Shown here: positions 21,041 to 31,800 of the stretch, in pieces
Layout of the letters: every line of letters begins with the position of its first letter
How positions within the stretch are numbered: position 1 is the stretch's first letter
NCBI RefSeq assembly: GCF_947179515.1
Contig: NC_067485.1
Location: 1,384,154 to 1,448,153, forward strand
Source: Apodemus sylvaticus
Lineage: Eukaryota > Chordata > Mammalia > Rodentia > Muridae
Direction: 5' to 3'
Length of the DNA: 64,000 nucleotides
The notes under the pieces: model-generated
What the model saw: the letters and a program-made list of their open reading frames with translations, nothing else
What the model was told of the DNA's origin: nothing
Database searches by the model: none
Made by a program: the position numbers and the translations under genes

Positions 21041-22034
21041 CAGACTTTAGATCAGCCGGGGGTGGGAGTGGGGGGTTGTGTATTTATTTATTGGGTAGCT
21101 AAAAAGTAGGGATGCAGCATTTTTGAAAGGCTGGCATTCCCAAGCTACTTTTTTTATTGTTTCTGTGATTTGTCCATAGATGAGAGGAAACCTTTGACCC
21201 AGAGGGGAGCCTGTCCTGGTTTCTGAACTCTGGCACTTTGGAAACACACCTGAGGTTCCAGAAGTTCAGCAGTGGGGAGAAGATGTGTTATTCAAGATGT
21301 GGGGATGGGACATGGAGAGACCAGAGAACTCGGGATTGTGAGTGGACACTGAGTAGAGAACAGCTTCTGCAAACTGGGAGCATAGCAAAGCCAGGATGCG
21401 CTGAGCTGAGCGTGCTGGGGTGGAGAAGGGTGGACTGCGGGAGACAGTAACAAGTCAGAACTCGGAAGGAGAAGGTCAACTCTCTAGAGGCCAGGCCTGG
21501 GCTCAGCTGAAGAACAGAATCTGTCTTTGATTTCTGCCAGTCATCACTGCAGAGAGAAGTCTAATCCAGCACCAGGCCTCAAGCTGTGCCTAGGCAGGAC
21601 TAGGGTGTCTCTGTGCCTCACCCTCAAAATGCAGTGGTGATATTCCAGAACCAGACTGGGCTGGATTGAAGAGCAATAGAAGAGAACGGAATTTTTGGAG
21701 GCACCCCTCCATTTTCTTAACATTGTTTTTATTAAGTATATATGTATACACAAGCACACATGTGGAAGCCAAAAGACAACTTTTGGGAACTGATTCTTTC
21801 CTTCTACCAGCATCGCAGACTAGATTTTCCAAGCCTAAACATCAAGATGTAAACACCCTAGAGTCATTCGACCAGAACATCGCCTTCCTGGATCACCAGA
21901 TGCCCAGAATCCACCTTCCACCTGCACTCCGGGAAGGCAGAATTTAGAGTTTAATCTCCACATTGTTTCAGAAGTGGAGGTAGTAGAGTGAGGGTCCCTG
22001 GTGAGCAGTATCAGTCAGTTAAGTCTTCCACTCA

Positions 22035-22048
22035 CCACCAGAGGGCAG
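22035..22048 (+). promoter_or_regulatory. CTCF core motif, exact consensus match
   Basis: CCACCAGAGGGCAG fits every position of CCASYAGRKGGCRS and is followed by TGTT. It is in repeat-poor sequence rather than inside a B2 SINE, the usual source of rodent CTCF sites. Confidence 0.55.
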
Positions 22049-22534
22049 TGTTGTTCTGTGTGAATGCTAGACTGAGCGCAAGGCTTCAGCTTCTAGTTCA
22101 CTCAGAGATTGAAAGGCCTGGCGGAGTTGGATTCATTGATAGGTGAAAGAGTTGTAGTTTGATTATGGGCACATTGTTAGGTCAGTCTCTCTAGGGCCAG
22201 ACTAAGATGCCTAATCTTCACCCTCTGCTTATAGAGGAATGTGTCACAGACCCTGTGTGGACAGTTTCAGCATATATTACAATCATCCCTCAGTGCTAGC
22301 AAGAGAGTCATCCAGGGGCTTTCACTCCACTTCCTGCCCCAAACAAAAATCTGAGGATACTTAGTCCCTCATAAAAAAATGTGGTGTGCACCCCATCATC
22401 CCTAGGTAACTCAGAGTGAATATAATGGCCAAATGTTGCATAAAGAATTGTTACATTGTATTTTCAGAGACTAAAGTGTACACATTCAATACATATGCCA
22501 TTTTTGAGAGTTTTGTTGTTGTTGTTCTTTGTTT

Positions 22535-22765
22535 TGTTTTGTTTTGTTTTGTTTTTAGGCAGGGGTCTGATGAAGCCCGGGCTGACCTTAAACTTGCTGT
22601 ATTTCTAAGGATGACCTTGAACTTAGGATCTTCCTAACTCTTCCTCATGAGTGTTGGTACTGCCAGTGTACACTCTGTCCCTGTTTAAGTGGCGTTGGGG
22701 TTAAACCCCAAGGCTTGGTGCCTGCTAAGCACACACCCCACCAACTGAGCTCCTTCTGCAGTGCC
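22535..22765 (-). mobile_element. B4-like SINE, antisense
   Basis: (GTTTT)n-rich start, CCCGGGCTGACCTTAAACTT and TGACCTTGAACTTAGGATCT (antisense B1-like), then GTTGGGGTTAAACCCCAAGG and GCTAAGCACACACCCCACCA (antisense ID-like). Confidence 0.65.
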
Positions 22766-23039
22766 AATTGTGGAATTTTTGGTCCTTGGCTAGTTAGGCC
22801 TATAGAATGGAGCCCATATATATGGAGGGTGACTATGCTCAGGTTGGAGGGATGCCCACATCATTCTAATAATTTAGTTTTAGAGAGTCTGAGGGGTTTT
22901 GTTGTTGGTTTGTTTCTCTGTAAGAAGCTAACTTCAAAGGCTTGCCCATCCCAGCAGGCACTACTCAGTTCTGGCAAATTTAGACATACTTCTAAGGTTC
23001 ACTCTGCCCTGGACATGCTGTGTTCACTAGCAGTTTTTG

Positions 23040-23570
23040 TAGCATAGTTTTTGTTTTTTTTGTTTTTTGTTTTTTGCTAACAGAAATTGAAATTCTGCCA
23101 GAGTTCTGTGTAGATGCAACCCCAAACCTGTCAGTCTGCAGGAGACTTTTTGTCCCTGACCTCTTGGCCTCTCAGAGAAGGATACAAACAATGCTTTCCC
23201 TCTGGGGAGAATCCATCCTGGGGCAGCTCAGACCCAGGGTGGGTGGCCAGCTGCAGCTTTCCTCTGAAGGGAAACACATGCAGTTCTGGCTTCTGTCGAC
23301 TCAGCTCTGGGAGCACCAGCCCCTCCCAGCGAGCTTGGGGGCCTTGGCTGCTGGGGATGACCTGCAGGCCTTATCAGTGTTTATCTTTCAGCGAAATCCC
23401 AGAGATGCTGAGCGTGGTGTCTGGGACTCTGACAGCTTGGATGGCAGGCAGCTATGCTTTTTCCCTTATCCCCACCCCCACCCTCCTCGCTGTAGGAGGC
23501 TCTGCACAATGGCGGAACTATCCCATGGGCTGTGGCTATAGCCTTATTTTCTTTCTAAAAAAAGAAATCT
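23040..23570 (+). other. GC-richer unique block with two overlapping open frames
   Basis: About 500 bases without recognised repeats. Two frames are open together, 173 codons (23020-23541) and 162 codons (23114-23602). A T-rich tract plus CTAACAG near 23081 could act as a splice acceptor. Neither product resembles a family I know. It could be an enhancer or a lineage-specific exon, or chance in GC-rich DNA. Confidence 0.3.
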
Positions 23571-23576
23571 TTAGAG

Positions 23577-23767
23577 GACTGGAGAGATGTCTCACTAGCT
23601 AAGAGTCCTTGTTGCTCTTCTAAAAGACCCAGGTTCTGTTCACAGAACCTTTGTCTGGCAGCTCACAACTACCTGTAGCTTCAGTTCCAGAGGATTCTAC
23701 ATCCTCTCTGCCTTCTGTGAGTAAATACCCATGCTTGTGTCCATACTATGTAATTAAGAATAAATGA
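23577..23767 (+). mobile_element. B2/B3 SINE
   Basis: GGACTGGAGAGATGTCTCAC, AAGACCCAGGTTCTGTTCAC, GGCAGCTCACAACTACCTGT and an AATTAAGAATAAATGA tail. Confidence 0.85.
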
Positions 23768-24079
23768 GGTTCAAGCTAACCACCCTTATCCAGAACACTC
23801 CACTAGCTCTTCCACAGGTTCCAGGTGAAGTTCTCTGCTTTGCCCTGGCCTTCTCATCCCTGTGTGATCTGAACGGACTTTCTGACTTACATAACTCCCC
23901 TGTGTCTTCAATGCAAGAAGTTTGGGAGTATGTGGACATCATTGAACAGAGGAGACAAATTGCAATTGCATCAAGTATGTCGACAAGCTTCAACACTTGA
24001 GCAACACTCTCCCACGTAGATATGTTGAATACCACGACCCTTCAGTCAGTCATCCCCTTCCAAGGGCACTGGTCCCGGT

Positions 24080-24310
24080 GTACTTCAGGGACTTGCTCAT
24101 TTCCACCTCAGGGCCTTTGTATCTGCTTATTATTTTACCTGGAACCTTCCTGTCCCAAATTCACATGGCAGCCACTACCTGTCATTTAGGTCTCAGCTTA
24201 CAGTATAATGACTCTAACAAAACACCTTTCCCCTGGGTATCCCAGGAGGTGCTGGGTTCTCTCCTGTGTCACAGCTCCATCTCTTTCATAACTTCTATCA
24301 TTTTCTGAAA
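24080..24310 (-). mobile_element. L2 LINE 3' fragment, antisense
   Basis: CACCTCAGGGCCTTTGTATC, TTACCTGGAACCTTCCTGTC and TTTAGGTCTCAGCTTACAGT match the antisense 3' region of mammalian L2. Ancient repeat. Confidence 0.75.
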
Positions 24311-24479
24311 AACTCTTGTTCCAACATTGGCCAATTTCTTTACTCCTGATTTCCTATTCCTTGGCCAGCTGTGATGTAAGAGACATCAATGTGAACTTTC
24401 TCAGTTGCCAAATTTCCTAGGGTTCAAAAGCCATTTGTACAACAGGATCACAGTACTCACTAACTACATTCATTTCTCT

Positions 24480-24755
24480 CATTCCCTATGACCAGATGCC
24501 TGGCAAGACTCAACTTAAAGGAGGAAGGATTTATTTTAACCAGCAGCTAGAAAGAATACCATAGTCAGCATGGGGAAGTGTATTGGGTGTAGAAAACTCA
24601 AGCCAGTGCTGATCCCTTCATGACAATTTCCTCCAGCAAGGCATAACCTACTCAAGATCCAACTGCTTTCCAACACAGCACTGCCAAGTGAGGGCCAGAC
24701 TCTCAAACACATGACCCTATGGGGGACAGTTCATATTCAAACAACCAACATGAAC
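24480..24755 (-). mobile_element. MaLR-type LTR, antisense
   Basis: ACCAGATGCCTGGCAAGACT, GGAGGAAGGATTTATTTTAA (rc AATAAA), TTTCCTCCAGCAAGGCATAA and CATGACCCTATGGGGGACAG follow a common murine LTR read in reverse. Confidence 0.65.
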
Positions 24756-25084
24756 CAAGATAAGCAAGAAGGTGGTGAGGTCAACCATACCTTCTGTCAC
24801 CGTGAAGTTGTTGTTGGTCCTGCTGGTTGGAAGAACAACATTTTCAAGTGTCCTCACTTATCTGGAGGCAGAGTCATAGGATGTGTAATTCAGGAAGGAA
24901 GCGCGGTAAAGGAGTTGGGGCCAGCATTGTGAGCCACATTGAAGATTCTATTCATCCTGGTCCAGGGAGTAAAGATCAAGGTTTACCTTGCTTCTGTGAC
25001 AGAGGTGACTGGAGACCATACAGCCAGGGCTAGATCTGAGAAATCAAACCCAGGAGTTTGTTGGAATATGCTGTTTCTCCATTT

Positions 25085-25262
25085 TTGTTTTCCAAGGTTG
25101 TCTTGAAGTCATCTATGCTGCAGAGGGTGACTTGAACTTTTTATCTTCCTAAGTGATGGAGTTACAGGTGTATACTACCACACCTGCTATATTTAGGGCT
25201 GAGCCCAACCTAGAGCTCTGTGCTGCTAGGCAAGCAGCCCACCAATTGAGGTACCTCCTGAA
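25085..25262 (-). mobile_element. B4-like SINE, antisense
   Basis: AAGGTTGTCTTGAAGTCATC, GATGGAGTTACAGGTGTATA and CTGTGCTGCTAGGCAAGCAG are the antisense B1-like and ID-like halves. Confidence 0.6.
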
Positions 25263-25361
25263 CCTAAACAAATGTCTTGTTTCTATTCAGGATTCTGCAT
25301 TGACCCCAGGACCACAACCAGTTCTACCCAGTTCTTTCATTGTTTATGTCTAACTGTTATT

Positions 25362-25430
25362 ATTGTTTGTGGGTGCTGGGGTTTGGACCCAGAGCTTCAT
25401 GCTTGCTAAGCATAATCTGTTTTTCTCACT
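25362..25430 (-). mobile_element. ID-like fragment, antisense
   Basis: GGGTGCTGGGGTTTGGACCC and TCATGCTTGCTAAGCATAAT match the antisense B-box half of ID. Confidence 0.55.
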
Positions 25431-25679
25431 TACTGACTCTATCTTTTTTTTAGCTTAGCTTTGTTTTTGTTTGTTTGGTTTGGTTCTTTTGAAATTTATT
25501 TTTTAATGTTAGTGGCAAGTTTGTCTCTGATTTCATTTACCATTTGGGAACCCTTACAGGACAGCCTGTGATTTTCTCTTCTCCAAAGTGTTAACACAGG
25601 AGAGACAGGGCTATGCAGCTTGGCTGTGATTGGTCTAGCTCATCCACACCTTCACTCCTGGTCCAACCATAGCAGCTAG

Positions 25680-25891
25680 CAGTTGTTCTTAACCTGGGGC
25701 AGGGGTGTCAAAAGATCCTTTTATTAGGGTTTCCTAAGACCATTGGAAAACACAGGTATTTCCATTAGGATTCATAACAGTAGCAAAACTATAATTGTAA
25801 AGTAGCAAAAGAATAACTTTGTGGTTGAGGTCACCACAACATGAAGAACTGTAGTAAAGGCTCACAGCATTAAGAAGGTTGAGAACCCCTG
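25680..25891 (+). mobile_element. URR1 (hAT-Charlie MITE)
   Basis: The ends CAGTTGTTCTTAACCT and GGTTGAGAACCCCTG are the degraded terminal inverted repeats of URR1. The interior holds TCCTAAGACCATTGGAAAAC, ATTCATAACAGTAGCAAAAC and CACCACAACATGAAGAACTG. Non-autonomous, no transposase. CTAG is shared by both flanks, as hAT target sites often have, but an 8-base duplication is no longer clear. Orientation is nominal. Confidence 0.92.
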
Positions 25892-26044
25892 GGCTAGAGA
25901 GTGCTTCTCTATCACTGTCAATAACTATGTCACAGCCTACCTACCTAGCAGGTGGGGGTCGTCTTTTGCAAGGCTTCCTACTCATCTTTTTCCTGGGGTG
26001 CTTCTTCCCCTTTTTGTGTATGTGTGTATGGTAAGTGAAGTACA

Positions 26045-26420
26045 ACCAAATAAATGAGACTCAGACTATAGTTATTTTATTTGGCTTTGACAATTACTGG
26101 GTGGTAACTCCTAATCTACTTGTCTAACTGCTGGCCTGGCTACCTCCCCAGTGATGTACCCCAGATACTTGCTGTTTCTCCTGACCATGTGCTCATCATC
26201 CATTTCCCCTTATGGCTTCTTTCTCTTTCCTCCGATTCTTTCTTTCCAACTTGCCCCTCCGCCCTGCCCCTCCCCCCATCTTCTTCATCCAACCAGGTCA
26301 CTCCAAACCCACCTACTTCTAATCCCTCGGGTAATTGACCATTGCAAATTTTATTTAACCAATAGTTTTAAATCAAGGAATAAGGTTTGCACAACAAAAG
26401 CTTGTAAATGTGAGAAGTCA
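26045..26420 (-). mobile_element. Possible LTR-like repeat, antisense
   Basis: Phrases such as AATGAGACTCAGACTATAGT, CCCCTTATGGCTTCTTTCTC and a TTTTATTTAACCAATAGTTT segment recall a murine LTR-like repeat. Family not assigned. Confidence 0.35.
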
Positions 26421-26431
26421 CTTATAGGCCC

Positions 26432-26510
26432 AGACCTTCCAGTATAGAATTTAGCATAGCAATACAATAGACCAAACTTGTTGATTTTATACTGGAAGGT
26501 CTATTGTATT
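26432..26510 (+). repeat. Overlapping pair of perfect inverted repeats
   Basis: Stem A is 15 bp (26432-26446 with 26488-26502) and stem B is 13 bp (26461-26473 with 26498-26510). The 3' arms share GGTCT, so only one full stem can form at a time. The order is A, B, A', B'. Confidence 0.95.
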
Positions 26511-26556
26511 CAGGTTCAAGTGTGTATGTGCAGGGGCCCAGGGTTGATAGTGAGAC

Positions 26557-26775
26557 TCTTCTTTGTTGGTCTTTGAGGTAGGCTCTATCAGTCAGACCCA
26601 GAACTCATAGATGTGGATAGTCTACTTGTCAGCCATTTAGCTGATTCCCCTCTGAGGCTAGGATTACAGGTCTTTTAGACCCTCTTTATTTATATGGGTT
26701 CTGGGAACCCAAACTCTAGTCCTCTCACTAGGTTGGCAAGTGCTCCAGCCATCATACAGTGTTCCCAGCCCCAGG
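26557..26775 (-). mobile_element. B4-like SINE, antisense
   Basis: TCTTTGAGGTAGGCTCTATC, GAGGCTAGGATTACAGGTCT, GGGTTCTGGGAACCCAAACT and GGTTGGCAAGTGCTCCAGCC follow the antisense B4 order. Confidence 0.6.
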
Positions 26776-26966
26776 TATTTTGCAATCATTGTTATCACTA
26801 GTTATATTTAGAAGGTTTTTCATAAGAACGGAATTGGTTGGGGATTGGAACTGAGCAGCATTCTTAGGAAAGCATCTACACTTACCTTACCTCTGCCACC
26901 CGAGGCCACTCTCCACCTGGAATGCTTTGAACTGAAGTCACACCTCCTGGGATGTTTGGTTGTGGC

Positions 26967-26992
26967 TTTTTTCTTTCTTTCTTTCTTTCCTT
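26967..26992 (+). repeat. (TTTC)n microsatellite
   Basis: About six TTTC units. Confidence 0.85.
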
Positions 26993-26999
26993 CAGTTCC

Positions 27000-27800
27000 C
27001 TGAGTGGAAGGTGGGGCAGCCTCTGGGTGATACTTGTGTTATGTTTCTCACCTTGGGTGGTCCCTAGCCATCATTATCTTTTGCCTAGATGCTCCAGGAG
27101 GTTGTGAAACTCAAGCTCAAATGTGCCAAGTTCTGTTAACACCTCGGGGGCAGAAGGGTTTAGAATCCAGCAATCTCTGCCTTCACTTAGGCTTGGCCTG
27201 ATAAGTATCAGATTATTTTTTTGATGCTTTGTAACAGGTAAAGAAATTTTGTTTCAATGTTTCATATGCCTTCACAGGGAAAGGTGGTTTAAATCACAAC
27301 TCATGGTGGTCCCAAAAGCCTTAGCAGCTTCCTACTGAGGTTTCTAGACTGGAGACCACTGTTACAGATCCTGTTTTGCCACTTGGGCATCTGCCAAGAG
27401 TCAAAGTCTAGTTGCCATGTGTGGGTTTCTGCCTACTCATCATCTCTTGCTGCCTGTCAGTCAAGATGATCCAGGACCTGAATAACCTCTATTCCCAGAA
27501 GTTTAGGGTGAGTGATTGATTAATTTGTGGAGGGTAATCACGGGAAATGATTTCTCTTTCCTTTCTTTCCCTGCCCCGATTATTTCCTATGGCTTACTTT
27601 AAGGATTGTTGAGATAATAATCCAAGAAAGACGATGTTGCTTTCCTGGGGCAAGAAACATATTTAAAACAAAGGACTTTGAACCCCAACATTTTAAGCAA
27701 AGAATTTAGAAAACACCTTTGCCTCGATCTAGCTTTAAACAAAACTTAATGGGGCCATACATCTCACCTCCCACAGGTGTAATGCCATTTTTGAAAAACT
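27000..27800. other. Unique intergenic sequence
   Basis: No recognised repeat. It contains a possible small exon at 27461-27507, discussed under findings. Confidence 0.45.
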
Positions 27801-28044
27801 TAAATTTTAAATAATTAATTTATTTTAAATATATTATATGTGTGGGTGGTTTGCTGCATGTAGGTCTGTTTACTATGTGTATGCCTCACACCCTATGGAG
27901 ACCAGAAGAGGACAATGAAACTATCAGAACTGGAGTTAAAAACAGTTGTGAGTCACCATGTGGCCTGGGTCCTCTGGAAGAGCAGCCAGTGCTTTATGTT
28001 AAAGTGGTGGGCTAATGACCTTACCTGGGATTTGTTTTTTGGTT

Positions 28045-28078
<34 letters not shown>
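28045..28078 (+). repeat. (GT)n microsatellite
   Basis: About 15 GT units with one TATG interruption. Confidence 0.9.
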
Positions 28079-28104
28079 TTTGTTATTTTTATATGTTTTT
28101 TATT

Positions 28105-28258
28105 TTGTTTTGTTTTGTTTTTGATACAATGTTTCTCTATGTAGCCAGTACTGGCTGCAACTCCATCTGTAGACCAGGTTAGTCAGGAACTCAGAGATCC
28201 ACCTGTCTCTGGCTCTGGAGTGCTGGGATCAAAGTCTCATGTGCCATGCTCTGCCTGC
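28105..28258 (-). mobile_element. B1 SINE, antisense
   Basis: (GTTTT)n tail, GATACAATGTTTCTCTATGT, CTGTAGACCAGGTTAGTCAG and AGTGCTGGGATCAAAGTCTC. Diverged. Confidence 0.85.
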
Positions 28259-28526
28259 CTTATCTCTTTAATGTGTGGTCTGGGGATTGAATTCTTGTCT
28301 TCGGCCTTCTGTGGCAAGCACTGACTAGGTTATCTATCTCTTTAGCTTTACAAAGGGTCGTTTAAACTCCAGTAAAAGTCATAGATAATAAGAGGACAGT
28401 AACACACTGAATTTATGTACAGCTATCCCTCATTGTCCATTAGGGAATTGTCAGATTCTTGTGGCTACCAGAACTGAAGATGCTCACTTCTCTCTTGTAA
28501 TAAATATGTGATAAATTTGTGCATGT

Positions 28527-28529
<3 letters not shown>

Positions 28530-28575
<46 letters not shown>

Positions 28576-28602
28576 CCCCACACACACTTACACACACACA
28601 CT
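28530..28602 (+). repeat. (CT)n followed by CA-rich repeat
   Basis: About 21 CT units (28530-28571), a C run and interrupted CACACA. Confidence 0.95.
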
Positions 28603-28604
28603 AG

Positions 28605-28740
28605 GTTTTTCAAGACAGGGTTTCTCTGTGTATCAGCTCTAGCTATCCTAGAACTCACTTTGTAGACCAGGTTGGCCTCAAACCCATAGAGAGATTTACC
28701 TGCCTCTGCCTCCTGAGAGATGGGATTAAAGGTATCCAGC
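28605..28740 (-). mobile_element. B1 SINE, antisense
   Basis: TCAAGACAGGGTTTCTCTGT, TTGTAGACCAGGTTGGCCTC and CTGCCTCTGCCTCCTGAGAG, truncated near its B1 5' end. Confidence 0.9.
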
Positions 28741-29440
28741 TCATCCCCATGTATATTTTAAATCATTTCTCAATTGCCTGTTATATCTGATCCAATGGAA
28801 ATATGATATAAATTGTCTTCATACTACATTGTTTAGTGAATTAGCACCTGACCATTGTTAATAGCAGTGCTACCAATCATGGGCCTAACTGGATCCAGTC
28901 TGCCAGGCATAAAAATATTTTACTTGTGTCTCTTGTTTTGGCTATCAGACCTTTGAAACAATGGACTTCATGAAACTGAATTCTCTCAAGAATCTCATGC
29001 TGGTAGAAGAGAAAGCCAAAACCCCATGCTAGCCAGAGGAGAAAGATACACATACATCTGGCCCTCTATTTAAACTTTAAATCTTACTTCAGGACTCCGA
29101 AGATGGCCTTGAGGAAATCACTTTTCCCAATGTGGTCATATCTCCTTGTTCTGCTTTTCACTATTAATCTGCAATTTCAATTGTTCTATCAAGGAAGGTG
29201 GCCACACCTAGCTTGTTTGGACATAGACTGTGTGAACTCCAAGTCTAGTAACATAACTACATGTATGACTGCAGGGAGGCAATTAGGACCTATGACATCG
29301 CAGGAAGCTACAGAAGCGCGTGCCACATTTTATCCATAGGAACTCCATCTACCCATGGGAACACTAAGTAGAACTTTGTGTGTAGCAAACCCAAGCTATG
29401 TATGCTTTGGGGGAAGTTTCTGAATATTATTTTGTCTCAA
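28740..29440. other. Unassigned intergenic sequence
   Basis: No confident repeat or gene. A 78-codon frame at 29103-29339 begins with a signal-peptide-like hydrophobic segment and is discussed under findings. Confidence 0.45.
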
Positions 29441-29441
29441 T

Positions 29442-29632
<191 letters not shown>

Positions 29633-30076
29633 CATTTCTGACTTTTCTGAATATTTGTGATCCGTGATTATGTGGATATTGAACCTGAGGATACCAAGGT
29701 CCAACTATAGAGTTTTAAATTTTACCTTGTAATTGAATATTAATTCAACTGTTTCCCATGTTTATCCTGAACAATAGGTAAAAAAAAATCTCTATTTTAC
29801 AAAGAAGGGTCTCTGAAACTGGGGTCACAGCCTATACCTCAAGAAGTCAAGTTGACTCACTATTGTCTGTCACTTCAGCCTCATTCTGTAAGGCAGCCTG
29901 ACAAGATGTACTTGAAGACAAGCTCCCATTTCTAGCAGGCGTCTTTTCCTTCTTCCAGCATGAGATTTTTGGAGAAATTCCCTCTTCTTTGGGGTCCATT
30001 ATTTCAGTAGTCTTATAATCAGACTGAGACACAAGTCTCTATTTGAATATCATTTCCACAAGGCCAGTTACAACAG

Positions 30077-30203
30077 GCTTGCACTCTGTAATCTAGGATG
30101 GCCTGGAATTCACTATGCAGCTCAGCTGGCCTCAGACTTTGTCCAGGTTCTCCTGCTTCATCCTCTGTGATTGGAGGTAAGAGTCATCACTCCTGGTCTT
30201 GGC
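30077..30203 (-). mobile_element. Old B1-related SINE fragment
   Basis: CTTGCACTCTGTAATCTAGG, GATGGCCTGGAATTCACTAT and AGCTGGCCTCAGACTTTGTC are antisense B1-like. Confidence 0.55.
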
Positions 30204-30399
30204 CCTTTCTTGGTTCTATTTTGCATCTTAAATTGGCTTTCCCCTTTTCTTTCCCACACTGTTTCAAGGAGTGTTGTATTACTGTATCTAGATACCTTAT
30301 TAAGTCCCCTACAATACTTCAGCAAAAACTTCCCAACTAACAAGAGTGACCAAGCCAGCTTAGTCAACAGGGTCTTAGGGAGGGAGGGAGAATTAAAAA

Positions 30400-30765
30400 A
30401 AGAAAAGACAATTAGACAACATTGTAACACGACTCCAGCCAGTGCTGAAGTGGGTTTATTCTTTTCCAGTCTGCTTTTATACCATTCTAGGTACATGCAA
30501 AGATTAGGGTCAATTCTAGGTTAAAGACAAAGAAGTAGTCAAGGAACAAACAAGGCAATAAACAAAGTCCCAGGTTGCTGTGTCTATGGGTTTCTCAGGA
30601 TGACCAAGATACTAGGGATACAACACATTCCTGGGCTGTATTCATCCTGAGCCTACTTCCTTGCTCTAGGCCATTGTCAAATTCTTGCCAAACTCCTAGA
30701 AGCAGCTCCAAAAACTCTCCATAAAAGAGCATAAACATAAATAAACAGAACTAGAATATATGTGC
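30400..30765 (-). mobile_element. ERV LTR, antisense, probably class II
   Basis: On the - strand a TATAAAAG box lies at about 30482-30475 and AATAAA at 30460-30455, followed by a U5-like end with GTGTTACAATGTTGTCTAAT. The short TATA-to-AATAAA distance fits an ERVK-type LTR. No adjoining gag, pol or env is seen. Confidence 0.5.
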
Positions 30766-30769
30766 AAGC

Positions 30770-31239
30770 TAAAAGAATTTGAGAATAAAGCTTTTATGCT
30801 TTATTACAGGCAATATGACTATAGGACAAAGCAATGGAAATTAAATATGGAAGGCAAAGCAGGTGGAGAAAGCCATGGGGCAAAGAACAAAGTTAGGAGT
30901 CAGGGAACTTTTGCTAGAACCCAAGAGCTCTTGAGGACAAATAGAGACAGGCAGGTTAGTTGAAGGATAGAAGCTCTCAAGAGATCTTGAAGTTGACTAA
31001 AATACACAACACCCAGGACACAGGAGGAACTTACTGGTAATGTTTGGCTAAATGGTCATGTTGTCAAATTGCATTAATGTTTTATGTCTATGCATGTAGA
31101 TGTACACTGTTCTCAACTTTGGTCAGGGGAACTTCTTTTTTACAGTGGGTAATGATTAATGCAGAGACTCAAACTGGCTGGTGCTGAGTATGAATAACCA
31201 TGTATGTTCAACTGTGAGGTGGATTACCTATATCAGCTT

Positions 31240-31240
<1 letters not shown>
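30770..31240. other. Unassigned intergenic sequence
   Basis: No recognised gene or repeat. A short perfect inverted repeat AATAAAGC/GCTTTATT lies near 30783-30804. Confidence 0.45.

Positions 31241-31241
<1 letters not shown>

Positions 31242-31293
<52 letters not shown>
31242..31293 (+). repeat. (CA)n microsatellite
   Basis: About 26 pure CA units. Confidence 0.98.
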
Positions 31294-31295
<2 letters not shown>

Positions 31296-31394
31296 ACCCC
31301 ATTCAAGGCTCTGGGAACATTATGGAAGAGTGAGGAGACAGAATGGATGGGGGAGAACTGAGAAATGCTGATTTCTGAATATGATGCACCTGGG

Positions 31395-31800
31395 GCTGAC
31401 ATTCATGCCCGTTCACAGCAGTTGCCTGTTCAAGATCAAACCAGTCTAGCACAGGTTGGGGAAGGACTCTCAGGTCCCATTCCCAGCTAAGGAGCTATTG
31501 GCAGTTGATGGCTGTGGAGAGAGGGAGATTCTCTTTTTCTTGAAAATGTGGCTTTTGGTAGGGTGACATACCCAGTGGATGGTTCCACACCCATGTTCAG
31601 CACTGGTTGGACTCTGGGCTACTAATGTCGAGAACATCAACAATAATAGGACATGAAGTCCAGTCTGGTGGGCAATGAGCTAGCAAGTCTCAAGGAAGCT
31701 GGAGGAGGGTAGTAAGGGGTGGATAGGACCAAAATACATTGTATAAATGTATGAAAAATTTAAAAGACAAATTTAAAACATTTTTTAAAAGAAGCCTTAT
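31395..31800 (+). mobile_element. L1 3' UTR fragment (Lx-type)
   Basis: AGCTAAGGAGCTATTGGCAG, TTGATGGCTGTGGAGAGAGG, CCAGTGGATGGTTCCACACC and ACCAAAATACATTGTATAAA with the terminal ATGTATGAAAAATTTAAAAG follow the 3' UTR of murine L1. Non-coding. Confidence 0.75.

Larger units (their letters stand above)
20171..22530. other. Repeat-poor intergenic sequence
   Basis: Over 2 kb with no confidently recognised repeat or gene. It contains two CTCF-like motifs listed separately. Open frames of 60-95 codons occur on both strands without codon or family signal. Confidence 0.5.
27800..28345 (-). mobile_element. B3-type SINE, antisense, interrupted
   Basis: GGAGACCAGAAGAGGACAAT, TGAGTCACCATGTGGCCTGG and GGAAGAGCAGCCAGTGCTTT form one antisense B3/B2 part (to ~28005). 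GGTCTGGGGATTGAATTCTT and GGCAAGCACTGACTAGGTTA (28270-28345) form another antisense head. They may be one element split by the (GT)n/B1 insertion or two elements. Confidence 0.6.

Noticed and set aside
30783..30804. Short palindrome AATAAAGC...GCTTTATT
   Set aside because: Eight-base arms in AT-rich DNA are expected by chance; no other support.
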